DNA of 40,000 nt from Planctomycetaceae bacterium (GTDB taxonomy: Bacteria > Planctomycetota > Planctomycetia > Planctomycetales > Planctomycetaceae): assembly GCA_027489895.1 (NCBI GenBank), contig JAIXZD010000288.1, positions 1 through 40,000 of the forward strand, in the 5' to 3' direction. Positions 26,258 through 34,759 of this stretch are shown one piece after another (the first letter of the stretch is position 1; every line of letters starts with the position of its first letter). Made by a program: the position numbers and the translations under genes. The notes under the pieces were generated by a model, which searched no databases, was not told where the DNA came from, and saw nothing but the letters and a program-made list of their open reading frames with translations.

Positions 26258-27160
26258 ATGCAGTCGGCCCTCGCCCGCTACCTGAATCCCGATCTGCTGG
26301 CCCAGATCGCGCAGCGGAAGATCGAGCCGCGCGGCCTGGTGCTGGGTTCGCTGGCGGGCGCCCATCAATCGCCACTCGCAGGGTTCGCGGTCGAGTTCTC
26401 CGGGCACCGCGAGTACGTCGCGGGCGACGATCCCCGGCACATCGACTGGCGGCTCTACTACACCCGCGACCGGTTGTTCGTCAAACAGTACGAGATGGAG
26501 ACGAACTTCGTCTGCCATCTGCTGCTCGATGTCTCGGCTTCGATGCGCTACGGCGCGGGCGACTCGCAAAAACTGCTCTATGCCTCGCGGATGGCGGGGA
26601 CGCTCGCCTACGCGATCGTCCGTCAGTCCGACAAGGTGTCGCTGGGGCTGTTCGATGACCGTGTGCGCGCGTTCGTTCCACCCTCGGGCTCCCTCGCGCA
26701 AGTGGTCCGCATGGCGACCGAGTTCGACGCGGTCAAACCAGTCGAAAAGACCCGCATGGCCGACTGTCTATCCGACCTCGCGGGACGCATGTCTCGCCGC
26801 GAACTCGTGATGATCTTCAGCGACTTCTTCACCGACCTCGATGAGCTGGAACCCGCCCTGCAAAGGCTGCGGTACAGCCAGCACGAGGTGATCCTGTTCC
26901 ATGTGCTGCATCACGACGAGCTGACGTTTGATTTTGCAGGACAGGTGCGCTTTCTGGGGTTGGAAGCGGCTGACGAAATGTTGACCCAGCCCGCGGAACT
27001 GCGGGCCGCCTATCTCGACGAACTGGCCCGCTACACCGCCCGGCTGGACGCCCTCTGCCATCGCAACCGCATCGAGCGGGTCGCGGTCGACACGTCGCAG
27101 GACATGGCCACGATCTTCACCGATTACCTCACCCAGCGAACGCTTTTGGCCCGCCGCTAA
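26258..27160 (+). CDS. DUF58 / VWA-like domain protein, MoxR partner
   Basis: The 300-residue soluble protein shows the DUF58 signature GFAVEFSGHREYVAGDDPRH followed by IDWRLYYTRDRLFVKQYE (43-78). A VWA-like fold follows with the MIDAS motif D91-V-S93-A-S95. Such proteins pair with MoxR ATPases in envelope or metal-cofactor processes. Unlike many DUF58 proteins it has no N-terminal membrane helices. The gene lies 32 bases after moxR and probably forms a two-gene operon. No downstream batA/batB-like VWA membrane proteins follow; the next gene is convergent. Confidence 0.92.
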   Translation: MQSALARYLNPDLLAQIAQRKIEPRGLVLGSLAGAHQSPLAGFAVEFSGHREYVAGDDPRHIDWRLYYTRDRLFVKQYEMETNFVCHLLLDVSASMRYGAGDSQKLLYASRMAGTLAYAIVRQSDKVSLGLFDDRVRAFVPPSGSLAQVVRMATEFDAVKPVEKTRMADCLSDLAGRMSRRELVMIFSDFFTDLDELEPALQRLRYSQHEVILFHVLHHDELTFDFAGQVRFLGLEAADEMLTQPAELRAAYLDELARYTARLDALCHRNRIERVAVDTSQDMATIFTDYLTQRTLLARR

Positions 27161-27200
27161 TCGCCACCACCAGAATCAAGGCGTTACCAAAGGGTGTGGC

Positions 27201-27218
27201 GGAACGCGGGAGCGTTCC
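27201..27218. terminator. Hairpin between convergent genes (possible bidirectional terminator)
   Basis: GGAACGC and GCGTTCC form a 7-bp stem closed by a GGGA loop, in the 74-base gap between the convergent DUF58 and PGPGW genes. There is no U-tract on either strand. The core GCGGGAGCGTTCCCC recurs at 32784-32798 in inverse orientation, so this may be a dispersed repeat used as a transcription end. Confidence 0.45.
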
Positions 27219-27234
27219 CCCGGACACAACAACG

Positions 27235-27597
27235 CTACCCGCCGCCCGCGTTCGGTTCTATTCGATCCACGCCGGTCGTCGCTGGCACCGGCCCGGTCGA
27301 ACCGCGGACCGAACGGATTGTTTCCATCGTTTTGGCGCGGGCTTCGTCGAGCAGACGTTTGGCCCACCGGAATTCCGTCGCCAGAATCGCCAATCCCAGC
27401 GGGATGACGACAAACGCCGGTCCGGGCGTCACCAGCATCACCACCCCGACGAGCACCACGCTGATCCCGACACAAAAGATCACCGTCTTGCGCAACAGAC
27501 GGTACGCCAACCAGGGAGAACTCTCGCCGGGCGGAAAGGCCGTGACGGTCACGGTTCCGTAGGGTGTTCGCGAAGGCAGGCGGGAATCGCGGGGCAT
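27235..27597 (-). CDS. PGPGW-family small membrane protein
   Basis: The 120-residue protein has two adjoining membrane segments (about 37-57 and 62-73). They surround the family motif, here VTPGPAFVVIPLGLAILATE, followed by the amphipathic FRWAKRLLDEARA helix. This matches the PGPGW family (TIGR02611-like), with PGPAF in place of PGPGW. Function is unknown. ATG 27597 is the first start of the frame. It is convergent with the MoxR/DUF58 pair. Confidence 0.8.
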   Translation of the reverse strand: MPRDSRLPSRTPYGTVTVTAFPPGESSPWLAYRLLRKTVIFCVGISVVLVGVVMLVTPGPAFVVIPLGLAILATEFRWAKRLLDEARAKTMETIRSVRGSTGPVPATTGVDRIEPNAGGG

Positions 27598-27646
27598 GTG
27601 AATGACTGGCAGACAAACTCGTCTGTGAGGAGGGATGTGACGTTTC

Positions 27647-27720
27647 GTGGGATAGGCTTCCAGTCTGTCGAGCTTCCAGACTGTCCAGAGGGGAAATGAC
27701 AGGCTGGAAGCCTATCCCAC
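27647..27720. repeat. MITE-like inverted repeat, 17-23-bp arms
   Basis: GTGGGATAGGCTTCCAG (27647-27663) is perfectly complementary to 27704-27720. Allowing one mismatch the arms extend to 23 bp (27647-27669/27698-27720). A 28-base interior contains a smaller CAGTCTG/CAGACTG dyad. It carries no coding sequence. The structure fits a non-autonomous palindromic repeat element. Confidence 0.75.
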
Positions 27721-27867
27721 CGATCTTTCCACAGCCTCGACGTCACGGCGAAACTCGCTCTGTGTTTTTGATCCGTGCTAGAATTACGGTCGGTTTGGCA
27801 GAATGGATCAAGAGGAACTCTCCGCAATCGGGGGCAATCGCCGATTTCCGAGGGAACAGCGTGATCA

Positions 27868-27900
27868 GGGGAGCCGGAAGCGTCAGCGCCCGGAGGATGA
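27868..27900 (+). repeat. Dispersed 28-bp intergenic repeat, copy B
   Basis: GGGAGCCGGAAGCGTCAGCG followed by CCCGGAGG matches copies A, C and D. Open frames crossing it translate to GAGSVSARR, a string produced by the repeat, not a protein motif. Copies B and C face each other across the Cys-rich mini-protein gene. Confidence 0.85.
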
Positions 27901-28101
27901 AGGGCCCGCTGCCCGTCCAGGGACTTCGCCTTGCACGAGATGGTACCAGACGTGATGTGATCAAGGTCCGTGCCATGCTTGCACCGCTTCGGGGCAAGCA
28001 TGCCAACCGTGGAGCGGCGATGAATCACAGCCTAAGCGAGCGTGTGAGTACTGCCGGACTGAGTACTTCCAGACAGGGAATCAAAAACACGAGGTGTCGC
28101 G

Positions 28102-28395
28102 ATGTGGTGGGAATGGCTCATGGTGGGCTGCGCAGTCGCCTGGGCGGGGGCGACGCTGGGCCGCCGCGCCTGGAGCCTGGCAACAGACTTTATCGCCACC
28201 GGCCCCGCGAATGCCGACGCTGCCTCGGCCTGCGGTCATTGCGGTGCCTGTGGTCAACAGTCCCCGGCGGCGATGACACCCGGTTCCTCTCAGACCGGCT
28301 CCGCTTGCGCATCCACAAGTGCCAACCTGCCGCTGGTGACGTTATCGCTGCCAGCGGTGCCATTGCATCGAGTGGTCACCTCGCCGCCCCCATAG
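28102..28395 (+). CDS. Small Cys-rich single-span membrane protein
   Basis: This 97-residue product has a Trp-rich N-terminus and one membrane helix (about 3-20). The cluster C44-G-H-C47-G-A-C50-G follows, then a Ser/Ala/Pro-rich tail. The start is well supported by GAGGTG five bases before ATG. The layout recalls FeoB-associated Cys-rich membrane proteins, which have a short helix and then a CGxCxxC cluster, but no feoB is nearby and the tail is longer. Metal binding is plausible from the cysteines. It lies between inverted copies B and C of the dispersed repeat. Confidence 0.6.
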   Translation: MWWEWLMVGCAVAWAGATLGRRAWSLATDFIATGPANADAASACGHCGACGQQSPAAMTPGSSQTGSACASTSANLPLVTLSLPAVPLHRVVTSPPP

Positions 28396-28473
28396 ATCAC
28401 CCCGCTTCAAACCGACGCGGTTGTCGTCGGTGTGGAACAGTTCCGGGGACAGGTGCCGGCGGGAATCGCTCTG

Positions 28474-28502
28474 CCTCCGGGCGCTGACGCTTCCGGCTCT
28501 CC
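28474..28502 (-). repeat. Dispersed 28-bp intergenic repeat, copy C
   Basis: CCTCCGGGCGCTGACGCTTC followed by CGGCTCTCC is the reverse orientation of copy B, sharing its central bases exactly. The 5' flank GAATCGCTC is shared with copy A. Confidence 0.85.
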
Positions 28503-28508
28503 GAACCG

Positions 28509-28538
28509 CTCCAGTGGCTAGGAATTCGGCCACTGGAG
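28509..28538. terminator. 10-bp hairpin between convergent genes
   Basis: CTCCAGTGGC (28509-28518) pairs perfectly with GCCACTGGAG (28529-28538) around a 10-base loop. It lies between the convergent Cys-rich mini-protein and sppA genes, so it is placed to stop transcription from both sides. No U-run is present on either strand, so the call rests on stem strength and position. Confidence 0.45.
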
Positions 28539-28570
28539 GCCAGCAACACAGGCCGTACTACCGCCCGCTG

Positions 28571-30475
28571 CTATTCAATTCGCAGCGTGTAAGGCAGCAG
28601 GAACAGCGTGCGTTCGCGGGCGAACAGTTCCAGCAGCCGAAGCTGCCGTAGCTCGCGGGTGAGGCCCGGAGCCAGTTCCGTTGCCAGCCGTACGGCGAGC
28701 GAATCTTTTGCTGCGGACCGGGCTTCGGCGTTGGGATCGAGCGGGCCGAGCAACTGCTCGAACGGCGAAACCGCCTTGGGCAGCTCCAGACGTTCGACCT
28801 TGTCTTCGGGCTTAATGCCTGCCAGCGACTTGGCCGCGGCAATCGCCTGTTCGAGTGATCCAATCTCATCGACGAGGCCCACCTTGAGGGCCTGGTCGCC
28901 CGTGTAGATCCGTCCCCCAGCCAGCTTTTCCAGCGTCTCCAGCGGCATCTTGCGACCCGCAGCCGCCTTGCTCGTGAACTGTTTGTAGATGTCGTTGAGC
29001 ATCTTCTGCATCGCGGCCCGCTCGGTCTCGTCAAACCCGGTCGTCGTGCTGAAGATCCCCGCGTTCTTCCCCTTGGAAAGAACCGTGGTCGTCATCCCGA
29101 GCTTTTCGTACAGACCGCCCAGAGCCAGTTTCCCACCCAGGACACCAATCGAGCCCGTGATCGTGCCCGCTTCGGCAAAAATCCGGTCGGCCCCCATCGC
29201 AATGTAATAGCCGCCACTGGCGGCAACATCGCCCATGCTGACCACCAGCGGCTTCTTCAAGAGCTTCAGCTCCCGCCACATGAGGTCACTGGCGAGGGCC
29301 GAGCCACCGGGACTGTTCACGCGGAGCACGACGGCCTTCACCGAATCGTCCTTGGCCGCCTCGCGAAACGCCTTGATCATCGTGTCGGAACCAAGTGTCG
29401 ACTCGCCAAACAGATCACTCTGGCTCGATCCCGACATGATCGGCCCCACCGCGTAGATCACCGCGACTTTGGGCGTCGTCGACTTCCGCTTCGGCTGCTC
29501 GACCCCCATGACCAGTTCCATGAACTTGACCATGCCGGTGAAGCCCGAAAAATCGGTGTCGAGCTTCTTGCGTCCGTACCGTTTGACGAACACCACCTTT
29601 TTGCCGGGGTGTTTCGCGCTGAGGCCGGCTTCGATCTCGTCTTCATACGCGATCCGGTCGATCAGGCCACTGGCGAGAGCCACGGCCGAAGTCTGCGGTC
29701 CTTCGTCGATCACCTTGCGGACTTGTTCGACGGACAACTTGCGGGCCTTGGCGATCATCCCGACCAACTGGTTGTAGCGATCGTCGAGAACCGCTTCCAT
29801 TTCTTCGCGGAACTCCGGACTCATCTCGCTGCGGGTGTACGGCTCGGCGGCCGACTTGAACGCCCCGACGCGCAACATGTCGGCCTGAACCCCGACTTTT
29901 TCGAACAGATTCTTGTAGAACGTCACCTCCGCTCGCAGCCCGATCAACATGAGCACGGCCGGTTCCGGCATGATCACCTCGTCGCACGCGGCCGCGACCA
30001 CATACGACAGGTTGGTGCCTTCATCAAACGTGCAGTGCACTGGCTTGCCCGCCGCACGCACCTTCCCAATCGCCGCCTGCAGCGTCGCGATCTGACCGGA
30101 ACCGGGGGTCAGGCCTTTCAGTTTGAGGATCAGCCCGGTGATCTTCGGGTCGGCCGCGACCTTTTCGATGCGGGTGACGACGGTCCCCAGTGACTCGCTC
30201 AGTTCGCCAAACAAACCAGGCAGCGGAGCACCTTCCGCGAGTGCCCCGGCCAGTTCGATATGGGCATAAGTCACCTCTTCGGCCTTGCCGCCGTTCCGCA
30301 CCTCGACGGGCTTCGAATCTGCGGGTTTCGAATCAACGGGCTTTGTCTCGGCCGGCTTGGTTTCGGCTGGTTTCGCCGCAGGCGTTGTCGGTTGTTCGAA
30401 CGCGAACGCGCCGGTCGATGTGGCGAACAGAGCGAACGTGATGGCCAAAAATCGACGAGCGAGGGGAGCAGGCAT
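28571..30475 (-). CDS. sppA: Signal peptide peptidase SppA (67K type)
   Basis: The 634-residue protease has a signal or anchor at 8-26, then a low-complexity linker of TKPAE/SKPVD repeats (37-58). Two SppA domains follow. The N-terminal domain supplies the catalytic Lys in GAFKSAAEP (K207). The C-terminal domain supplies the nucleophilic Ser in GDVAASGGYYIA (S420), preceded by VNSPGGSALASD. This is the Ser/Lys dyad of the long, E. coli-type SppA, which cleaves remnant signal peptides in the membrane. ATG 30475 is the first start and precedes a clear signal sequence. A C-terminal ~75-residue extension follows the peptidase domain. The gene stands alone. Confidence 0.95.
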   Translation of the reverse strand: MPAPLARRFLAITFALFATSTGAFAFEQPTTPAAKPAETKPAETKPVDSKPADSKPVEVRNGGKAEEVTYAHIELAGALAEGAPLPGLFGELSESLGTVVTRIEKVAADPKITGLILKLKGLTPGSGQIATLQAAIGKVRAAGKPVHCTFDEGTNLSYVVAAACDEVIMPEPAVLMLIGLRAEVTFYKNLFEKVGVQADMLRVGAFKSAAEPYTRSEMSPEFREEMEAVLDDRYNQLVGMIAKARKLSVEQVRKVIDEGPQTSAVALASGLIDRIAYEDEIEAGLSAKHPGKKVVFVKRYGRKKLDTDFSGFTGMVKFMELVMGVEQPKRKSTTPKVAVIYAVGPIMSGSSQSDLFGESTLGSDTMIKAFREAAKDDSVKAVVLRVNSPGGSALASDLMWRELKLLKKPLVVSMGDVAASGGYYIAMGADRIFAEAGTITGSIGVLGGKLALGGLYEKLGMTTTVLSKGKNAGIFSTTTGFDETERAAMQKMLNDIYKQFTSKAAAGRKMPLETLEKLAGGRIYTGDQALKVGLVDEIGSLEQAIAAAKSLAGIKPEDKVERLELPKAVSPFEQLLGPLDPNAEARSAAKDSLAVRLATELAPGLTRELRQLRLLELFARERTLFLLPYTLRIE

Positions 30476-31028
30476 GCAGTGACCTTGTCAGCACAAAAGT
30501 GGTTTTGGCAGCGACTGATCGCAGAGGAAGGCTGCCACAGCGGAGACGCAGCGCCAGATCAGGCCTTGAGACAAACCGCCTGTCAGGATTCGTATGCCCT
30601 TTGCGCGACAGCGTCAAGAGGCGAGTCCTCCGCGCCCGCCGACCAAATGCGACAGACGCTGGATTGAGACGTCGGAGTCTTTACGGACCTGCCACCGGTC
30701 TGTGCGACCGCGAGGCCGGAAAGCGATCGACTGCTGAGCCGAAAGTCGCTGATTCGAATCGCGGCCCAGATCCTGCCTGAATTCTCGGCAGTCAGCGGCG
30801 ATATCGCGCGGTTCCGCGCTCATTTCTAGCAGGGTGACGAACCGTCGACCACTGGCAACGGCCCGGAATGAAGCGGATTACGTTCCGCAAGCCTTTTTCA
30901 TAAAAAGACTTGCGCCAGGCCCAAGGAGAGAAGTGAGATTTGGACCAAAATCTGCTCGCTGTTTTTTGTGTACAAAGCACGCCGACCCGCTCCCGGCCTG
31001 TTATCCAACCTGTCCACCGAGGTCCAAC
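30476..31028. other. 553-base divergent intergenic region between sppA and the DUF1559 gene
   Basis: I find no convincing gene here. The plus-strand frame that leads into DUF1559 is open from 30834 but lacks a recognisable motif before 31029. The left part is GC-rich. The right part has AT-rich patches (near 30895-30906 and 30962-30967) likely to hold the DUF1559 promoter, and a short dyad TTTGGACCAAA (30939-30949). Confidence 0.5.
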
Positions 31029-31991
31029 ATGTCCGCGCGTCGATCTGGATTCACCCTGATTGAGTTGCTTGTGGTCATCGCGATCATCGCGATCCTGATT
31101 GCGCTGCTGCTCCCCGCCGTGCAGCAGGCGCGGGAAGCGGCCCGGCGGACGCAATGTCGAAACCATCTCAAGCAGTTGGGCATCGCCCTGCACAACTACC
31201 ACGATGCCCACAGCCGGTTTCCTCCGCACGCGATCACCACCAGCGCGACGAACGCCCCGGGGTGCCCTGGCATTGGCAGCCCCAACATCAGCGGCACGAC
31301 GCTGCTCCTCCCCTACCTGGATCAGGCGCCGCTCTACAACCAGTACAACTTCAGCGTGGGCCAGAACAGCACGTCAGTCAACACGCCCCAGATGAATACG
31401 GAGATCCCGTCACTGATCTGCCCCAGCGACCCCAACGCCATCGTCCAGGTCACCGGAGCCTGCGTGAAGTTTCCGTTCCCCGCCGCTGAAAACAGCGGCG
31501 GCACCAACTACACCTACTGCGTGGGGACCGGCACAGGCTGGTCATTCATCGCTGACAACAACGCGGGGATCTTCTCGCGTGACCTTGGCGGAATCTTTCA
31601 GACTAACGGAAAATCGGCCCTGAGGGACGTCACCGACGGTTCGTCGAACACGTTCCTGATGGGGGAAGTGTTGTGGGTGGACCACGCCAACAATCCCCCA
31701 GGCAACGGGCGTGGTGGAAAGCCCGCCTGGGCGGTCGGAATCGGGACGCAGATCGGGTTTTCCACAACGGGCGGCATCAACGCGACCTGGCCCTGCCGTG
31801 GTCCCAACACCACCTCCAACCACGCCACCTGTGGAAATGCTCGTCCCGCCGCCCTGCAAAGCACCCACGTGGGCGGTGCCCACGTCCTGCTGGGTGATGG
31901 CGGCGTCCGGTTCGTCTCGCAGAACATCTCGCAGGTGACGCTCGATGCCCTGTCGACTCGTGCAAGCGGTGAAACTCCGGGCGAGTTTTAG
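31029..31991 (+). CDS. DUF1559 pseudopilin-like protein
   Basis: The 320-residue protein has a minimal prepilin leader (G7 before F8-T-L-I-E12), a hydrophobic helix, and the AVQQAREAARRTQCRNHLKQ segment of planctomycete DUF1559 proteins. The body holds the other family motifs: LHNYHDAHSRFPP, LLPYLDQAPLYNQYNF, ICPSDP, DVTDGSSNTFLMGE, and the C-terminal H-x-GGAHVLLGDGGVRFVS. These proteins occur in many copies per planctomycete genome and are presumably processed by the prepilin peptidase. ATG 31029 has GAGG upstream and fits the leader. A small lipoprotein gene follows, a common partner. Confidence 0.95.
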   Translation: MSARRSGFTLIELLVVIAIIAILIALLLPAVQQAREAARRTQCRNHLKQLGIALHNYHDAHSRFPPHAITTSATNAPGCPGIGSPNISGTTLLLPYLDQAPLYNQYNFSVGQNSTSVNTPQMNTEIPSLICPSDPNAIVQVTGACVKFPFPAAENSGGTNYTYCVGTGTGWSFIADNNAGIFSRDLGGIFQTNGKSALRDVTDGSSNTFLMGEVLWVDHANNPPGNGRGGKPAWAVGIGTQIGFSTTGGINATWPCRGPNTTSNHATCGNARPAALQSTHVGGAHVLLGDGGVRFVSQNISQVTLDALSTRASGETPGEF

Positions 31992-32106
31992 CGGCCCGGA
32001 AACCACCTGGCTGCAACGGAAGGTGTTTCCGTCACGGAGTCCCGTGGCGCGATTCTGTTGCGGATCCGAACGGCCGATCCAAAGTCAAACCGAAGGAGTC
32101 CGCATC

Positions 32107-32499
32107 ATGTCCCGTGCGTCGAGCTGGTCGATTCTGACCTTGGCCGTATTGTTGTGCGGGTGCCCGGGGGGGGCGGGTACGCTGCCCACCGCGGAAGTCT
32201 CCGGGACGGTCACCTGGAAAGGTCAGCCCGTGGCTCGCGGGCAGATTCAGTTCCAACCCGCGGAAGGCCCCTCGGCACAAGGCCCCATCGTCGATGGCGC
32301 GTATCGCCTGCAGGGCGTTCCGGTGGGCGACTGTAAGGTCAGCGTCGAAGCGTACGAGGACGGTCCGGAAGTGACGATTGGCCCCGGGAAGACACAGAAG
32401 TCGACCGTGCAGCTCATTCCCGAGAAGTACAACACGAAAACGGAACTCGAAGCCGCCGTTTTCTCCGGGCCGAACTCGTTCGACTTTCGTCCCGAGTAA
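32107..32499 (+). CDS. Small lipoprotein with transthyretin/carboxypeptidase-regulatory-like domain
   Basis: This 130-residue protein has a lipoprotein signal ending LAVLLCGC (C17 or C19 modified). One beta-sandwich domain follows: VSGTVTWKGQPVARGQIQF and then VDGAYRLQGVPVGDCKVSV. This is the carboxypeptidase-regulatory-like (CarboxypepD_reg/TTR) fold often encoded beside DUF1559 genes in planctomycetes. The end EKYNTKTELEAAV is typical of that group. ATG 32107 has AAGGAG upstream. It lies 115 bases after the DUF1559 gene and is probably co-transcribed. Its role at the envelope is unknown. Confidence 0.88.
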   Translation: MSRASSWSILTLAVLLCGCPGGAGTLPTAEVSGTVTWKGQPVARGQIQFQPAEGPSAQGPIVDGAYRLQGVPVGDCKVSVEAYEDGPEVTIGPGKTQKSTVQLIPEKYNTKTELEAAVFSGPNSFDFRPE

Positions 32500-32600
32500 C
32501 GCGGGCGGCCCCATTCGCGGGACGCCGGAAATCGGAGTGCGACCGAGATGTCGCCTGGGGCAGGACGCCAGCGGCCGGTCAGCCCGCTCCCGACGGGCGC

Positions 32601-32756
32601 CTACTTCTTCTGGAACTGGTCGATCCCTTCGTCCTTCCACACCTTGAGCGTCGCGGCGTCCTTGGTGTCGATCTTGACGCCAATCGCGTTGACCGGGACG
32701 GCGTGCCGCTTCTGAATCTCAACCCACATCTTCTTGACGCTGTCTGGAATCGCCAT
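32601..32756 (-). CDS. 51-residue conserved-looking small protein
   Basis: A complete 51-codon frame starts at ATG 32756 behind an excellent ribosome site (GAGGAG, four bases upstream) and ends with TAG. The protein is charged and soluble: it starts MAIPDSVKKMWVEIQKRH and ends EGIDQFQKK. Codon choice is strongly G/C-ending (AAG, GTC, ATC, GAC), like a well-expressed gene. No family is recognised. The VPVNAIGVKIDTKDAATLKVW segment suggests a compact alpha/beta fold. It is downstream of the M16 peptidase gene on the same strand but separated by 151 bases. Confidence 0.75.
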   Translation of the reverse strand: MAIPDSVKKMWVEIQKRHAVPVNAIGVKIDTKDAATLKVWKDEGIDQFQKK

Positions 32757-32783
32757 GATGCTCCTCGCTCCTCTCAACCATGC

Positions 32784-32798
32784 GGGGAACGCTCCCGC
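32784..32798 (-). repeat. Second copy of a 15-bp GC-rich palindromic repeat
   Basis: GGGGAACGCTCCCGC is the exact inverse of 27206-27220. Both copies are intergenic. Here it lies in the leader of the 51-residue gene, about 30 bases before its start. Confidence 0.5.
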
Positions 32799-32907
32799 AG
32801 ACCGGTCTTCCGTCGTGAATTTCTGAATCTCTGCTCTGTGGAACTTCGGGTTTCTGGTTTGCCTTATCGAGTTACGATTGACGCCTGGGGCAGGTCGGGA
32901 CTGCGTG

Positions 32908-34212
32908 CTAGGGGCTTAACCGTCCCAGGCACCCCAGCACTTCGAGGAACTCGCGGATTTCCTGTTCAATCTGGATCGCGTTGGCAGGCACGAGGGCGGT
33001 AATGGCCGCGTGTTCCAGGGCGGGGACGATCCGGGTTTCCACCAACCCGGTGAGGTCGTCGAGGGTCACCTTCTGCAACGAACCGAGGATCTCGTCGACC
33101 GGCAGTTGTCTGCCAAAATAGACCTGCTGAGTGAGCAGCCGACTCATCACGGAATGGGTGCTTTCCGAGGCGAGCAGATGTTGCCCCTGGAGTTGCCTGC
33201 GGGCCGTACACAGCTCTTCGTCGTCCAGTGGCCGAGAGCCATCGGCCATCGCGACAATCTCCTGCATGACGAGCGACAGGACCGGGAGCAGCCTGTCGGG
33301 TGCGGTGGCCCCTTGAATGACGAGCAGCCCCGCATCGCGATAGGCATGCACCTCCGAACTGATGTCGTAGACCAACCCGGTGTCGTCGCGCAACGTCTGC
33401 AGCAGACGTGAGCCGAGCGATCCGCCGAGGATCGAGTTCAGGACAAACAGGGCATACCGTTCAGAGTCGGTGTAACGACCAGCCGGCAGGCCGATGGCGA
33501 AATAGGCTTGCGAGACATCCGCCGTCTCGATGCGGCAACCGGACTGTGGGTGGCAGGGGACAGACAGACGGGTGCCCGCGTGCCCGGACAGACGCCAGAA
33601 CGCATCCTCGGCCTGAGGCAGGAACAGGTCCGGGTCCACCGCACCCGCGGCAGCGAGGATCATCCGGTCGGGCGTGTAGTGGCGTCCCAGAAAACCCAGC
33701 ACATCGTCGCGTGTCGCCGCAAGAATCGAGTCGGGCTGACCGCAAATGGTCCGCCCGAGCGCATGGTCGGGCCAGATCGTCGCCTTGAGCATCTGACCGA
33801 CGCGGGTGACCGGGCTATCGTCATCCAGCCCGATCTCCCGCAGAATCGCCTGCTGTTCGCGTTCCAGCGATTCCGCAGGCACCGTCGAATTGAGCAGAAT
33901 ATCGCCGAGCAATTCCAGCGCGTACGTCGCGTAGTCGCCCGGAACGCAGGCCTGGTAGCAACTGTAGTCACGGGTCACGAACCCGCCCACCTGCCCCCCG
34001 GCTTCGTCCATCATCCGCGAGAGCGCGCTGGCGCTGCGGGTCAATGTCCCGCAGAAGAGCGCGTGCTCGGTGAGGTGGGCCAGTCCGGCGCGCGTCTCCG
34101 GGTCTTCATGTGGGCTCGCCTCGACCAGCAGGCCCAGCGCGACCGACCGCACGCCCGCCACCGGCTCGGTGAGGACCCGCAGGCCATTCGGTAATTGCGC
34201 CAGTTGCGGCAT
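32908..34212 (-). CDS. M16-family zinc peptidase (insulinase-like)
   Basis: The 434-residue protein is a single M16B-type peptidase. The inverted zinc motif H46-L-T-E49-H50 and the distal Glu E126 (76 residues after H50, in ILREIG) give a complete active site. The C-terminal half-domain contains the substrate-gripping pattern LNSILGGSLGSRLLQTLRDD followed by TGLVYDISS. No signal peptide is seen, so a cytoplasmic or mitochondrial-processing-peptidase-like role in oligopeptide turnover is likely. ATG 34212 precedes the family start MPQLAQLPNGLRVL; the longer frame to 34413 is not supported. Planctomycetes often carry two such genes in tandem, but only one is here. Confidence 0.93.
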   Translation of the reverse strand: MPQLAQLPNGLRVLTEPVAGVRSVALGLLVEASPHEDPETRAGLAHLTEHALFCGTLTRSASALSRMMDEAGGQVGGFVTRDYSCYQACVPGDYATYALELLGDILLNSTVPAESLEREQQAILREIGLDDDSPVTRVGQMLKATIWPDHALGRTICGQPDSILAATRDDVLGFLGRHYTPDRMILAAAGAVDPDLFLPQAEDAFWRLSGHAGTRLSVPCHPQSGCRIETADVSQAYFAIGLPAGRYTDSERYALFVLNSILGGSLGSRLLQTLRDDTGLVYDISSEVHAYRDAGLLVIQGATAPDRLLPVLSLVMQEIVAMADGSRPLDDEELCTARRQLQGQHLLASESTHSVMSRLLTQQVYFGRQLPVDEILGSLQKVTLDDLTGLVETRIVPALEHAAITALVPANAIQIEQEIREFLEVLGCLGRLSP

Positions 34213-34759
34213 GGTCGAAGGAAGGGTGAGAGAAGGCGATATGTCTGTGCGGAAGTGTGTGCGGAACGAACGACACCACCACTCAAGGGCAGGTCGTTCC
34301 AGTGCAGACCTCCCGGCAGAATCCGGCCGGAATACAGAAATACAGATGGTGGACCTCGTCCACGCTATCGCCGCTGACCAACCCGTTGCACGCAGAGGCC
34401 TTGGCAACACCATCTGGTTCCGCAGGAGCCGGACACCTCAATCGGATGGTGCCGGTTGTTCCGAATGTGTCGACGGTGTCCCGCCGGGGTGTGATGCGAG
34501 CGATCCGGGCGCGACACGTTTTTCCAGGCCAGGCGAGCCGACCCTGTCAGGGGTCGGTGGAATCGAGCGATTCGCTAGAGGCATCTCTCGTTATGACGAA
34601 GACGTGTCGCACCGCAGGCACTTCGCACTCTCCCGGCGTCACCTGAGAATGGCGAAGTCTGTTCGCCCGACGTGACGGTGGCTGGTAAAATGAGCTTTTC
34701 CTGTCAGGTCGTGTTCGACGGTCGTTGCCTTCACTCTCTGCTGGCGTTTTGTTCGCGGT
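34213..34759. other. 547-base divergent intergenic region between the M16 and ThiF-like genes
   Basis: No gene is convincing. It holds a perfect 7-bp hairpin, CCGACCC (34538-34544)/GGGTCGG (34551-34557), without U-tract. A possible -10 box TAAAAT (34686-34691) lies about 70 bases before the ThiF-like start, with only a weak -35. Short frames crossing it have no ribosome sites or family motifs. Confidence 0.5.

Noticed and set aside
27696-28487. 263-codon frame across the repeat region
   Set aside because: It is built from repeat sequence (GAGSVSARR) and overlaps the better supported mini-protein gene in another frame.
30751-30760. GATTCGAATC resembling a tRNA T-loop
   Set aside because: The flanking bases do not form a T stem and no acceptor, D or anticodon arms can be folded around it.
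34257-34646. 129-codon plus-strand frame upstream of the ThiF-like gene
   Set aside because: It has no ribosome site, no recognisable motif and atypical codon use; it is probably a chance opening in GC-rich DNA.
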